Origin: Phymatolithon calcareum
Taxonomy: Eukaryota > Rhodophyta > Florideophyceae > Hapalidiales
Assembly: GCA_977006965.1 (NCBI GenBank)
Contig: OZ345353.1
Span: forward strand, 3,658,001-3,722,000
Reading direction: 5' to 3'
DNA length: 64,000 nucleotides
Shown here: positions 11,940 to 23,282 of the stretch, one piece after another
Layout of the letters: every line of letters begins with the position of its first letter
How positions within the stretch are numbered: the first letter of the stretch is position 1
Position numbers and translations under genes: made by a program
The notes under the pieces: model-generated
Seen by the model: the letters and a program-made list of their open reading frames with translations, nothing else
Told to the model about the DNA's origin: nothing
Databases searched by the model: none

Positions 11940-14192
11940 TTACACCTCAACATCTTCGCCCGGTGAGACAACAGCGAATCCGTGCCCTTCAAGAGTTACA
12001 CCTTTCTGATCTGGTGGCAGAGGGAGCACCATGACAACGTTTTCGTGAGTTTGAAGACCACCCTCCGTCTCATTCCCTACACCGAGTATGTGAAACCTGT
12101 TCGTGGAGGTTTCCATTGATTCTGACTTTTCAGGAACGAGAAAACCTGTGACATAGAAAAGCTTCGCAAATCCTCTGATGTCCCTTGCTCGAGGCACTAT
12201 TCCTTACTTTCGAAACCTGTCTGCTTTCCACAAAATCCTAGGGCATGACAGAAGTGCGATCGCTTGAGGGTAGCTCAGACGACCAAAACGGCTCGATGCA
12301 ATGAATGCCGATGCCTTTTCCACTTCGTCTTCTGTCAACGGCGCGTCCTCTTCTCTCAGCGGAACGTCCGCGTCTCTCAACGGAAGGTCCTCCTCCGTCA
12401 ACGACGCGTCCTCTTCTCCCAACGGCGCATCCTCTTCTCTCAGCGGAACGTCCCCTTCTCTCAACGGCAGGTCCTCCTCTGTCAGCGAAGCGTCATCTTG
12501 AGAATTGACAGTACTTGTCGTCAGCACGGGAGGGGACATTCTCCGTGGAGGATTGAGAACTCCGTCCCAACGTTTCGAAAAAGAAACCACTGCGTTCATG
12601 GTGAGGTTATGCTTTTCGGCAAGGTCGTTCACCAGGCCGATGTACGTACTGCGATATGATGAAATGAACCAAAATCCACGTCCAGAGGGGGAGAGCCTGA
12701 GAACGGTTCCCATGAGAGCTTGTGGAATGGCTCGAAAGAAGTCCAGAGAAAGGATCTTACCCTCCGGGAGTGTGGCGAAATTGTAGAATATAGCTAGCAA
12801 TACCACTTCGACAAGAAGCATCTCCACCATTAATGCCACGGCACCGCTTTTGGCCAGAGCACTGGCCTGGACGATCTGCGCCCTGTACCAGTGGCCCACA
12901 ATGAAGATAGCGCCAGCGTATCCATTGTCCAAATCATAACTCCAATGGGCTATACCCGATGGCCCATACGTAACAAGTCCTCCTTGGTGAACGACAATGT
13001 TATGTTTCGAATTCGACAGTAAGTATTGATACAAAATAGTGTTTAGCGTCCAACCGGCCACGCAGAAAGCAGCAAGAAAGCCCTTGGAGCTGAGTGGAGC
13101 TGGGTAATCAACGAGATGACGATGATCGCTCGCAGTTCTCACGAGAGTCCAATCATCAATTTGGGGCATACATCGAGGAGGATCCCAGTTTTTGACATTT
13201 TCGCGATTCTTTGAAGAGGCAGAGGACATATTTTGTTCGAAGGCAATGATTATGATTCCAGCGATCATGACTGCAACGGCTATCTCAATCCACTTGTCGC
13301 GTTTGGAGAGCGTAACTGGTTGCGACGGTATCCCTGTAAGAGCAGCGACGGCCTCGAGAAGACGAACATGTGCGACGCTGGTGATATCATTTAAAATATT
13401 ATTGTGCTCTCCGGCGGTGGCGTTTGTGGCAATTATGGTATGCCCTGTCAGAAAGGGAAGTCTATTGAGCAATGCCGGTTTTCTGGACCTAATTGTATCC
13501 CTTTCTCTCTTTTCCGGGTTTTTGGCTCTTCTGGCGGCTTGCTTCAGAGCAGTCTGGAAAGTGCTTTCCAGTTGCTCGGTCGAGTAATTCAGTTCAAAGG
13601 GTATTATCTCGATTCCCAGACCTTTACGCAAACGTGAACCTTCGCGTACTGTCATATATTGAGCAGCAGTATCTGGCAGTGGTGTCCCCTTATCTCGTAT
13701 TGAATGTTTGAAAGTGAAATCACGCCAGGTAGCCGCGTTTTCTGTGCAGCTTTTGAATATGTCACCTCCACGCCACTGATTGGCATTAAAATCACCGATG
13801 CGTCCAATAGGAGATGAGCCGCTTTCAACGTTTTCGTAGAGAATTCGAACGGGATGTGCAGTAGCGTTACCGGCGTCCAAGCAGACTTTCTGAGTGAGCA
13901 GTGTCACAGTATTCTCGTCAACGACAAATAATTGCCCATCAGCAGTCCTCGGACGATTCAGGGCCCACTGCCATTCTCCGTTGATGGTGTTGCGCAAGTT
14001 AATGGACTTGAGGTCGGTCGCAAGATCCGGGATGTAGCATGCTGTAGATTTTGAAGAGCGCTTGAGCGATCGCGACAAGAGTGATACATGTCTGCACCAG
14101 TTTGCGTTTGATGGGGGGCGGTCCCAAGTCGAGACACATAAAAGCATCACGGGAAGGCAGCATATGAAGAATTTTGCCGGTGAGGGAGGCAT
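11940..14192 (-). CDS. Multicopy secreted/membrane protein, copy B (best preserved)
   Basis: This is the same unrecognised family as copy A. The ATG at 14192 opens a 662-codon frame to a TAA at 12204-12206. Beyond it the same frame stays open to 11940 with about 85 residues homologous to copies A and C, so the family's full length was probably about 750 and copy B is shortened by one nonsense change. Features in order are a signal peptide (3-20), a sequon-rich exterior region, about three membrane segments, a conserved GRGFWFISSYRSTYIGLV, the MNAVVSFSKRWDG segment, an acidic heptad-repeat stretch, and a DEVEKASAF...RFGRLSYPQA tail. Copy B has more acidic repeats than the others. A TATA-like TATTTAAG lies about 105 bases upstream. 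It could be a lineage-specific host surface protein or an envelope-like gene of a lost mobile element; the sequence does not decide. It may still be expressed. Confidence 0.65.
12329..12496 (-). repeat. Coding minisatellite: eight 21-bp units encoding acidic heptads
   Basis: In copy B the protein carries eight consecutive seven-residue units of the form D-x-P/S-L-x-E/D-x (for example DLPLREG, DVPLREE, DAPLGEE). A higher-order 84-bp unit is repeated twice. Copy A has about one clear unit and copy C about two at the same place. All keep the reading frame, so copy number varies in steps of seven residues between paralogues. Confidence 0.8.
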
Positions 14193-14293
14193 ATGTAGAG
14201 TAGCGAGTTCTGGTGCCCAGTTACCAGCCCTTCCTCTCCTTCGTGAACAGATAGAATACGTTCACGAAAAGTATTGAGCTTAACCAAGACGCT

Positions 14294-14302
14294 GCTTAAA
14301 TA
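14294..14302 (-). promoter_or_regulatory. TATA-like box upstream of copy B
   Basis: On the minus strand the sequence reads TATTTAAGC about 105 bases before the ATG at 14192. The flanking sequence is conserved in copy A (about 4105-4125), where the box is degraded to CATTTAAG. Confidence 0.4.
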
Positions 14303-14918
14303 GTCCATTTCCCCACCGCTGTCTTTTTTTTAAAAAAATTCCGCCAACTCGCTGAAAAAGATGAACAGCCAGTGAGGGAAATATTTTGCTTCTAAAATCT
14401 TGTATCGGGTACAAAAGAAGACTTTGTTAGAAAAGTCTTCATTATCAGTACAGCTGTACTCGCAGCAATTCACCTATAAAATACTTGAGGACAGTAACAG
14501 CTCAAAATTTGAGCGTTCTTTCATTATACAGTATATCAAAGAGTCGATTTCATTGTTGCGTCAGCTGTATAAGCATTCCCAACGTCCTCGTTGCCCGAAT
14601 GGGATAATACAGTAGTACTGGCTTCTCGCACTGTATGCCTCTGAAATCCGCTGCACACCATCCATCGATACTATGAGACCCTCACAAACCTGATGACGCA
14701 CACTTTGAACAGTTTATGTTTGTGCAACGGTGCTTTCAATTTTTGGTTGGATTTAAAAATCGACACATCTTCACCAGGGGAATAGCAGGGGAAATTACTT
14801 TTCCCCTGGGAATAGCATTCCCCTGTCTGCACTTTTTGCAATGCGTGTAGCACTGAAGTCTGCCTCTTTCATTCATATAGTACTCGTCTTTCCACTGACA
14901 CAGCACAGTGGTGTGTGT

Positions 14919-15486
14919 AAGGGGTTATATGTTGATTTATTTTAGAAGCTCCCAAAACCTCAATTTGATTAACAGGGCAGCTTCTCTCTATCTTCCACAT
15001 TCATCTCTCTACTAGCCTCCTAATATCTCCTTAATCCGAGTTTCTCTCCCTGTGAGGGCTCGAGTGAGTCGTTCGCATTCGTATTCTGTTTCTTGGTCCA
15101 TCTTCATGCACCGTAGTGTGCGTTGGAGCACAACGAGCTCAACCACAGCTCCGTGTCCAAAGTACTTCGCTAAAACTGATTTTCTCCACAAAGGAGCTCT
15201 GTTGAAAAGAAATCTCAGGCATCTCAGCCGCGCCGTTCTGTCCCTTATACGTAACACTCTTGGTAGTTCATTCGGCTTGTCGACCGGGATTTTAACTGTC
15301 CGTCCCTCTTCTTCAAACGTCCATATTTTTGCAGGTTCCCGTATGCGTCCTCTTTTTGATACCGTACCTTCTTCTGCTTGTTTTAGAGCTTCTTTGAGGT
15401 GCTTCTCTTCTCTAAGATGTCCAATATCCTTTGACACATCTTCCAGGTCTTCTTCTCTTCCTTGGTATTCTTCTGCGAGCTCAAGG
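14919..15486 (-). mobile_element. 5'-truncated LINE fragment (C-terminal ORF2 and tail)
   Basis: Block A lacks this piece: its cacagtggtgcgtataag runs straight into aacaaaatgtcgaaaac. On the minus strand it encodes the post-RT tail of a LINE ORF2 (for example TARLRCLRFLFNRAPLWRKS and VVELVVLQRTLRC), which is clearly related to the insertion at 25708-26491. The 3' tail, at the left end, reads aaaataaatcaacatata, the same tail as at 32845-32866. The target duplication is not clear. Confidence 0.75.
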
Positions 15487-16715
15487 TACGAGCAAAATGT
15501 CGAAAACGACCTCAAGGCTATCAATTCAGTACAGTATGTGGTGTATACTGCAAAACTAAAGCAATGAACAAAGTGATCAGAACACGTTTGAGTGTTCATT
15601 AACAGACCTTATTCGCACATTGAGGACCTAGAATTGCGAGCCAACCACGAGAGCAATGTGTTGTGATAAATCTCGTTCTCTATGACATCAACAATAGCTA
15701 TAGAGCCGGTGGAATTCAATGCTGTTTGGCAGACTATACTGAAGGGTTTTTTGCCAGCTGTGAGATTTGGAAGGCTGCAACAATTGCCCGCTTCCGTTCT
15801 TGGTGAAATCAGATGACCGTCATGTACCCGGTGACTCTATAATTCCTTTGCAAACGCAAGCCTGCAACTTGCATGTCAACGTACACTGCAATTCTTCTTA
15901 GGGTTGGATGCAGCACATTTTTGCACGCTCTTGCGGAATAAAGCATCTCTATCAGGGGAGACATCAATTTGATTGCAATTGCAATTATGAGTTGATGCTG
16001 TGGTATTATTAACTACATAATTGCAACAGAACATGTGGTAAGATCAGGCCCGGTTTATCATATACCAACATTTTCATGTTCCTGTCGAGCACGTTTTGCT
16101 TCAAAAAGACACCTGGCAGTTTTCTTGTGGATGGACACCGGCGTGGCGTCTTGTCATACGACCACGACCACAGGAACCTCTTCGCCACCGGGAAACAGGT
16201 TAACTCTGTTTGTTCTGCTTTTTTCTCATACAGCATTACAGTAAATTTGTTCTTGGCGGGCGTCACGCTTGATTTTCGCTCTGTTGCACATGGGAGTACG
16301 TCGATATGCTCTGTAAGCCGGGCGTGAACATGCCATCCGATGCTCTCTAACTGGTATGGACAGAAGTAGACAAATGGTCATATTATGATTAAAAAGTGGA
16401 AGCAGTAGTGGCCGAACATGAACACGAAAACGCTGGTATACAGTAAACCACGCTGCTCTGGTAGCTCGCAACAAATACGTACCAGATGGAAGACAAATAC
16501 TGTAGAGTTAAAATTAGATTTATTATTTGCGTGATTCATGTCTTGGGGACTTGCGTGCAATTGTATGATAGTTGTGATTGCTGGGTCGATCTTTCTAGCA
16601 ATTAAGGCAGGTTTCGCATTGGATGGATGGATTTCTGTTTTATTGAAGCTCCCTTAGTCAATTATCATTGCACCTGAGAGACTTTTCGTTGCGCTACAAT
16701 CCTTCGCTTACGTTT

Positions 16716-19700
16716 TCATTTTGATTTCGGACATTTTCTTTGGACAGTATCAACTGCCATTTCCAGCATCTCTTTTTGAATATCGGAAAGTCGTTGCTTG
16801 GGCATTAAGTTTGAGATAACTGTGAGAGCTTCATCGAGTTCGGAATCTTCGTTTCTTGATTGTTCTTGCCAGGGATATGGGAAGCGGTGAAATAACCAGT
16901 GCGTGCAAAGAAGCCTGTGCTTCGCTTTTTTGAGTGTGAGGAATGGTGGTAGTTCGTTCTCGATGGGCTGAGGAGGGCGCCGGCCCTCCCGTCCTGTGGC
17001 TTTCGAAGGGAGACATGCTTCCCATTCTTCTTTTGCGTTCTTCAGCGTTCTTGCGTTTACGCTTGTCGTAGCGTCTAGGGTGCGTGCAAATTCCTCTGTA
17101 GAGGTACAGAGAAGAGCTTTGTGAAGCATATCGTTTGTCGCGTTCAATATTGCCAGTCGTGTTGTGCCCTTTGGAAGCTCAAGTGCCTGTTTTCTTCGAA
17201 ATTTCTGTGCTGTTATGAACTTGGAGCTCAAATGCGCTTGGCGTAGTTGAATGGATTCCAGGCGGCATATTCCTCGAAAGCGGGCCTGCATATTCTTGCA
17301 CCAGGTTCCGAACATTCTAGAGAACAGGTTACTCTCTAGGGCGTCCTGTGCGTGAAGGATATTACGCGTCAGATCTGCGAACGGGAGAAGATACTCTGTC
17401 ATTGGACGGACGAGCGCCTTATATATTCTTAAGCATGTCGAGGGTGCGAACCCTTTCCCGTGGAGTCCGATGTTTCCTAGAACCATCAGTCGATTCTGTG
17501 CAGCATCTATTCTGGAAAGCGTAGAGGTTTCTGTGACGCCGTTCGAAGATATGGAGATGCCCAGGTATGTAGTTTCGGACACAGTCTCGATTTCTTTTCT
17601 TGCAAGAACGAATTTGAAGCTTTCGTTTGCACCATTGGGAGTAATGACGCAACTCTTCCCGACATTTGTGTTCCAGACCATCTCGGTAGAGGCGGCCCAG
17701 TCCGAGGCGATGTCCAGGAGCAACTGAAGCCCTATTGGGGAAAAAGCGCGCAGTATGACGTCGTCCGCGAGAAACGTGGCCGGGCTTTTAGAATAATGAA
17801 ACGGAATTCTTGACAAGCTCTCAGCAAGAACGTCCATGAAGATATTATATAGCGCCGGTGATAGTGGTGATCCTTGTGGGACCCTCTTGTTGATCACAAA
17901 CCGATTATTTCGGTCATCCGTAGGAGTATAGATCATGCTAGGTTGGAGAAAGTACATAACCCATGAGACCAGTGTTGCAGGAAGCCTCTTCTTGAATAGT
18001 CGAGATAGAACGTGTCTTGGCATGGTGTCGAAAGCCTTCGAACGGTCCAGAACGGCAATGTTCCTGTGACCATTTTTGATTGCCGCAATGGTGTGCAGTA
18101 CGGCATCCGGGCATCCAGAGCCCTTCCTGAAGCCAGTTTGGATCTTATTGAAGCCGTAGTGTTTTCTCAGGATTTTATCCAGTGCGCTCTCTATGATTTT
18201 CCTTGTATGCGATAGAAGGGCTATCGGTCTGTAGTTTGCGGGGTCTCTTGGGTCGCCTTTCTTGTAGAACGGGAGAAGCTTGATCAAGTTCCAGAGGCTG
18301 GGGGTTTCTTTCACGCGACCACATGCCCTCCAGAGGGATATGATAAGTTTCGCAGATAGCTCGGGCGAGGCTTGGAACATTTCTGAGAAAATTCCATCGG
18401 CTCCAGCGGCTTTTCGTTTTGGGGCCCGGTGAATGGCCGCTGCAATTTCATCCTCTAGTTCTGGGGTGACGTCAAAAGCTAGTTTTCCATCTCATGGTCT
18501 TCGAGTGTGAATGAGATAGTATGAGCGTAAGCTAGAAATTCTTCCGGTTCCAATTGGATGCCCATTGCTGAGTTTTTCGAGAACGTACCTTGTTTACGTT
18601 TCGAGATTTTACTCAGCATTGCAGTGGCCTTGTCGGCAGGGGAGTTTGACATGTCTTGCACGAACTCTTGAAGACATTTGCGTTTTTTCGATGTTACTTT
18701 GCTCCTGATGGTCTTATGTACTTTTCGGTACTCTTGCCAGTCGTCGGGATCGTTCGTGAGTTTGGCATTCCGAAACAAGCGGGATCTTTTATAAGCCAGT
18801 CTGTCTAGCTCGAGGTCCCAGTACCTTGTGAATCTTCCTCTTCGCGGTTTTCTTCCGGCAAGCCAAGGTTTTGAGGGCCTTGCAAGCTTTCTCGTACAGT
18901 GATTCAAGCTCGTGCAGAGTGGAAACTGTTCCCAATCTTTCGATTAATGCGGGTATGTGCTTCGTGTAGTATTCTGCAGCCCGGGCTTTAGCAAGAGGAT
19001 CAGAACGTTTATGAAGCGGGACTGTATACGATTTTTCCATTTTTGGAGTCATCAGATTGGATGTGCATACCACCGGGAGGTGATCGCTGCACCCTCCCCA
19101 AGATCCATTCAGCAGTCTTGCCGGACTGCACTGGATTCTTTTCGAGATGAATAGATCAATGCAGCTTTTTCGGGACTGTGCATGAAAGGTTGGCTCTCTT
19201 GGCGCATTTATCTTGTAACGAAAGCTCTCGCACCATCGAAGAAGTGCAAGTCCTCTGTTATTCTGTCTTGCGTCCCAGAGCTTGTGCCTCGCATTAAAGT
19301 CCCCGCAGAATAATGTGGGGCCGGTTGCATGTCTTCGTAGGATTTCTGTAGCTTTCATATACTCCTTGGGGCTGGAGAGAGGTGAGATATATGCGGCAAC
19401 CACGATGATTCCGAGTACGGAAATAGACATGATTTGGTACATGTGGGTCGAATCTTTTCGGAGGACTCGGTGTTTGAGTCCAGGTCGGATGAGAAGGGCG
19501 ACACCTCCTCGCGGAAGGCTGGTTCTTGATTTCTTCTGGCCATTAATAGAAATTGGTGAGGGCTTTCGTGGGGTCATTTCGCACGGCCAAGGAAACGAAC
19601 TAGAATCGTGACTTCCCAGATGCGTTTCAGTTAGTGCAGCTACGCGCGATCCGGATAGTCTTATGGCATCCATTATCATGGGTGTCTTGTTTTTGGCGCC

Positions 19701-19760
19701 AGCGACATTGAAGTTGAGAAATTTGGCCTCTATGATTGGGCGTGGGCGCTTGCGTCCTCT
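16716..19760 (-). pseudogene. LINE ORF2: endonuclease and reverse transcriptase (frameshifted)
   Basis: The endonuclease begins near 19730 (LNFNVAGAKNK), with ALTETHLG, the catalytic GDFNARHKLWD and SDHLPVV. The frame is lost near 18850 and continues in another frame at 18479-18907, then returns at 18380 for the reverse transcriptase. RT motifs are YRPIALLSH, KAFDTMPRHVLSRL, VPQGSPLSPALYNIFMD and FLADDVILRA, where LADD replaces the usual FADD. The C-terminal tail ends KCPKSK at 16716. Two frameshifts make it inactive. No RNase H domain was recognised. Confidence 0.85.
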
Positions 19761-20655
19761 TCAGTCGAGCGATCTAAGCTTCCAGGAACTTGTCTTGTCG
19801 GGCTTTGGGGGTGGTTTGGAGCCTTTGGGGAGCCAGCGCTGGTGTTTTCATCGGTTTCCTGGCAAGCTTGTGCATCCTCGTTGACTTTCGGTACGGTCTT
19901 TGATGCTTCGGTACTGTTCTGAGCTTGAGTCCTCGTTTTAAAGAGCTCTGGTCTTTCAGTTTCTCGCAGTGAATTGAGTGTCATGCTGGCCCTCTCGGCC
20001 TGTCTTTCTAGTAACTCTGAGCGTAAGTGTTAATTCTTGCCTCGGCGTTCACCGCTGCGTACTGCATGCGTGTCTGGTATGCTTCGAGGTTCTGTATTTT
20101 GCGAAGTATGGGAGCAGTGATCAGTCTGTGTCCTTTCATCTTGATTTCGAGCGGCGAGAAGTCTTTGAAGTGAGTGAATTGTAAAGCACGCATGACTGTA
20201 ACAAGCTGGTTGACATGCGACTTGTCCGCTAGAATTTCGATTGCCATAGTCGCGACATAATTAATGCTAAGTAATGCCCAGCTCGATATGAGCAGCGGTT
20301 TGAGGAGTTTTCTGAGCTGTCCAATCTTTCCTCTCGTGAAGTTACCAAAGTACACCGCCTGGATATTTGGCTTGCGTCGTGTGGCTTTAGCACGAAAGTC
20401 GGAGAAGTCGGCGAATACTGACTTGACTTTTGAGGCCAAAGGACTGGGTAGTGCATCGGTAGGGATCGTAGGGCGAGATGCTATCTGTGGCCAGGAGAGT
20501 TTGGGGTTAGCTTTTTCGATTGTGTTCTTGGGATGGTCATCCGTCTGGGCGGCAGCCTTTGTTGTTTCCAAAGCGTTCAGGGTGCCGAAACTTTTATCGG
20601 CGATTTGCGGAGACTGATTGATATGTACTGGGGCTGGGCGGTTGATGGCCTCCAT
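19730..20655 (-). pseudogene. LINE ORF1 (gag-like), partial
   Basis: A 215-residue frame (20655-20008) and a further overlapping frame (19984-19730) precede the endonuclease. The protein is basic in the middle (FRAKATRRKPNIQAVYFGNF), then has a helical region. No CCHC knuckle is visible. Position and orientation identify it as ORF1; the sequence itself is not diagnostic. Confidence 0.55.
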
Positions 20656-20690
20656 AGCTTGAACTTCGGGGCGCGGTGGTGCGGTCTGCG

Positions 20691-22117
20691 TTATGGTGTT
20701 AAAATACTTGAGGATAATAATAGCTCGAATGAAATACCATTAGTCTATTTCATTATCACGTAGGCTGGATAGGCATTCCCAACGTCTTAGTTGCTCCATT
20801 CGGATGCAAGTTCTGGTTTCTCGTATTGCACGCCTCTGCGTAATTAGTTGTTCTATTGAGGTGCCCGGTGCCCCCATGGCGGAGAACGTTGGCAACCTAC
20901 CAAACTGAGGACAAAACACGCCGTTTTGAAAAGTACAAGTTTTCTGCCAATGGAAGCTCCCACATAAAGTACAAAAATGACTCTTTCACTGGACCAGTAC
21001 GAACCGAAACGATGGTAAAGCGGTCCAGGCCCAGACTGTTGTCGTTTTCTGTTCACGTTTTCAAAATATTAGAAAAAACCACCTTATTTAGTTCTTACCT
21101 CTGCACAAAAATTAAGTGAGAAAAAACTTATTTTTTCCTCTTCCCCTTCTCAAATTCTTGAGAAAATCTATCTTATATTTCTCTCCTCTCCGAGGAATAA
21201 TGTAGTGATTTACAACTTATATAAAATCCTCATCACATCAAAATAAACAATCGAATTTAAGCTTCCAACTTATTTTTCCCGCATCAGGTTTTATAAGTTG
21301 AAGGTTGACCGGGTTTGGAAGATCATCTGGCCAATAGAACTGAGTTTTAATGAAAGTGATATGAGCGCTGAAAATGCTCAATTTTAGATGAACTATTAAA
21401 TATTTATCGGTCCAAGCTCACATTTACTTTCGTTAGTTACGTGAAAGCAGCTCGTGTTTTCTCGCGTCTACAAAAACAATGGTCGATATTTTTGAATGTT
21501 TTAAAAAACGTTCTTTATTTTTAACACACCCGTCGCCTGAGCACTTTGATTTCTCAGGTGTCATGGGACATGACGTATCATAACTATTACATCTCAATCA
21601 AACCCCTGCAAAATACCTCCACGTGTCCCACTTGTACATGTAGTTGCCTTTCTGGCTCTTGGTGCAGTACGGCAAATGCTTACCGATTCATGCACTGAAT
21701 GGGACGCGCAATCCCCAATTGGGGATTGCACGCCTTATTCATGTGTCTGTATAGACATGGCTTAAGGCAAGCTAGGAAAAAAAATGAAGAAAAAAAGGTT
21801 CCGCACACTTATGATAAGTGTGCGGAACCACTTCCGCAGTGCGAATCGGGTACCATTTTGTTCCTCTCCTCAAGCCTGATACATCCAATCGCGTTTGGTT
21901 CTTTCTGGTTCATTTGGAAAATCAGGGAGTTTCAAAAGTTCTTCTGAAATTATAAAAAACAGTATCATAACAGTTCCAGCGAATTTCCTCATCACACCCA
22001 ACTGTAACACCCAAATCATGGTGTAAGAGAGGGTCTGTAATTTGCGCGCGCGAAAGAGTCATTTATGCGAAATCGATTTCCGAATTAAATGATTTTTATA
22101 TTGGCTAAATATTTTCC
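20691..22117. other. Non-coding region with two perfect short hairpins
   Basis: 20694-20860 is a diverged copy of the repeat at 4340-4520 and 14480-14650 (acttgagga, cattcccaacgtc). Beyond it no gene is seen. 21706-21731 is a palindrome centred on CCCCAATTGGGG. 21796-21828 is a 15-bp perfect hairpin with loop TGA (arm GGTTCCGCACACTTA). The rest is AT-rich. Confidence 0.6.
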
Positions 22118-23200
22118 TTGTCACTAATTTTCACGTCCGTGTCACTAAATTGAAAAACAGCACGTCAGTGTCACTAATATGAAAAACAGCACTTCAGTGT
22201 CACTATTCTGAGAAATGAAGGCTCAGTGTCACTAATCCTAAAAATCGCTCTTCTGTGTCACTAAAAGCAACTCAATAAGACACAATTATATTCTTTGGGA
22301 AAAGTTTCAGAAAACTTTTCGAAATATAAATGCCGATCCTGTGAATAGATTTTCGTTATACTACACACATCGAATGCTGAACGTGAATGCATTTCTGAAT
22401 GCAGTCGTGATTATGGCCGCATAGAGAGCCTGCTGTTGGTGCAGCTGCAGTACTGTACATGCCTCGGCACTTGCAGAAAGCACTCCTCGCTCCAACACAA
22501 AAGAAAGGGACAACGGAAAACCCGGGAAATTATCGCCAAGCAAGGAAATTCTCGCGACTGCTATCGCTGGTACAGTTTGCCGTCTTATAACGCTTTAATT
22601 TAGCAGAAGCTCAAGATTTCATGGGGAATATTCTGCTCCAATAAACTGCAGGCCTTCAGTTTTATGGAGCAGATCATTCCCGAGGAAAACTTGAGCTTAT
22701 TGCATTAAGTTGACCGTTCAGAGCCATTAATCATGCCTTCGATTTTGCGAGAGCTTGGCCATTGACCACAGAACACTACTGCAAAAGTTTCTCTTTCGCC
22801 CGATTTATCTACGTTATGGGCCAATTCGACTTTGTCGTGATTAGACCGTTACAAAGATAAACATTACCACCGGATGAGTATCATATAGATTCTCAAAACC
22901 CTTGTGCACAACGCCTGGAGCTTGCGAAACGTGGACTCGGCAAGGAGTATTAATTCTTGCCAAATTTTTAGAAGATGAATAAACTTTGCAATAACTATTT
23001 CCCGAAAATTGTACATTTCTGGCTTCTTCTGTAATTTTTAGTGACATGGTCGATCCGTTTGCAACATTAGTGACACTGAGATGACATTTTTGGAAAATAG
23101 TGACACCAAGGCACTGTTTTTTTAGATTAGTGACACTGACGTTTCATTTTGCAAAATAGTGACACTGAAATGTCTTTTTTCGGATTAGTGACACTGAAAA
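22118..23200. mobile_element. Putative DNA transposon with facing arrays of 30-bp repeats
   Basis: At 22118-22265, six copies of (G)TGTCACTAA occur about every 29-30 bases. At 23039-23200, six copies of the reverse complement TTAGTGACAC recur with the same period. The units extend beyond the core (for example tgaaaaacagcac), so the arrays are tandem repeats in inverted orientation around about 770 bases of AT-rich DNA with no gene. This looks like the subterminal binding-site arrays of a non-autonomous DNA transposon. Exact ends and target duplication could not be identified. Confidence 0.6.
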
Positions 23201-23225
23201 TATGCGTCCTTTTTATATTAATCGA

Positions 23226-23282
23226 AAGGGAGCATTATTTTAGACTGAAAAGCATGCTTTTCAGTCTAAAAAAATGCTCCCT
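23226..23282. repeat. Near-perfect 57-nt palindrome
   Basis: The two arms (AAGGGAGCATTATTTTAGAC and its partner) pair almost completely around the centre AAAAGCATGCTTTT. It lies 25 bases beyond the right-hand 30-bp repeat array and may mark the outer end of that element or be an independent foldback. Confidence 0.75.

Larger units (their letters stand above)
9409..16627. repeat. Duplicated block B (paired with 451-6049)
   Basis: Block B is the second, longer copy of the segment described for block A, in the same orientation. It is longer because of the hAT at 10520-11653 and a LINE fragment at about 14919-15486. It lacks the two LTR-like insertions of block A. It ends at gcaggtttcgcattgga, where a LINE with a TGGA-repeat tail begins. 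14.28-14.92 kb and 15.49-16.62 kb are non-coding duplicated flank. A run around 14775-14825 repeats the word ccctg/aggggaa, giving a small hairpin. Confidence 0.8.
16621..20690 (-). mobile_element. Degenerate APE/RT LINE with (TCCA)n tail
   Basis: The order on the minus strand is a gag-like ORF1 (about 20655-19730), APE endonuclease (19760-18789), a linker, then RT and C-terminal region (18380-16716). A 3' end follows that reads, on the minus strand, into a short run of TCCA repeats at 16621-16635. A second, 5'-truncated copy of the same family lies at 40207-40680 with a longer CATC tail. The 5' boundary is set by repeat sequence like that at 4340-4420 resuming near 20694. The family resembles the I/Jockey/Tad group by its APE plus RT order. 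Confidence 0.85.

Noticed and set aside
22118-23200. CRISPR-like array
   Set aside because: Repeats are short (about 10 bp core), imperfect, in inverted halves, in a eukaryotic TE context and without cas genes.
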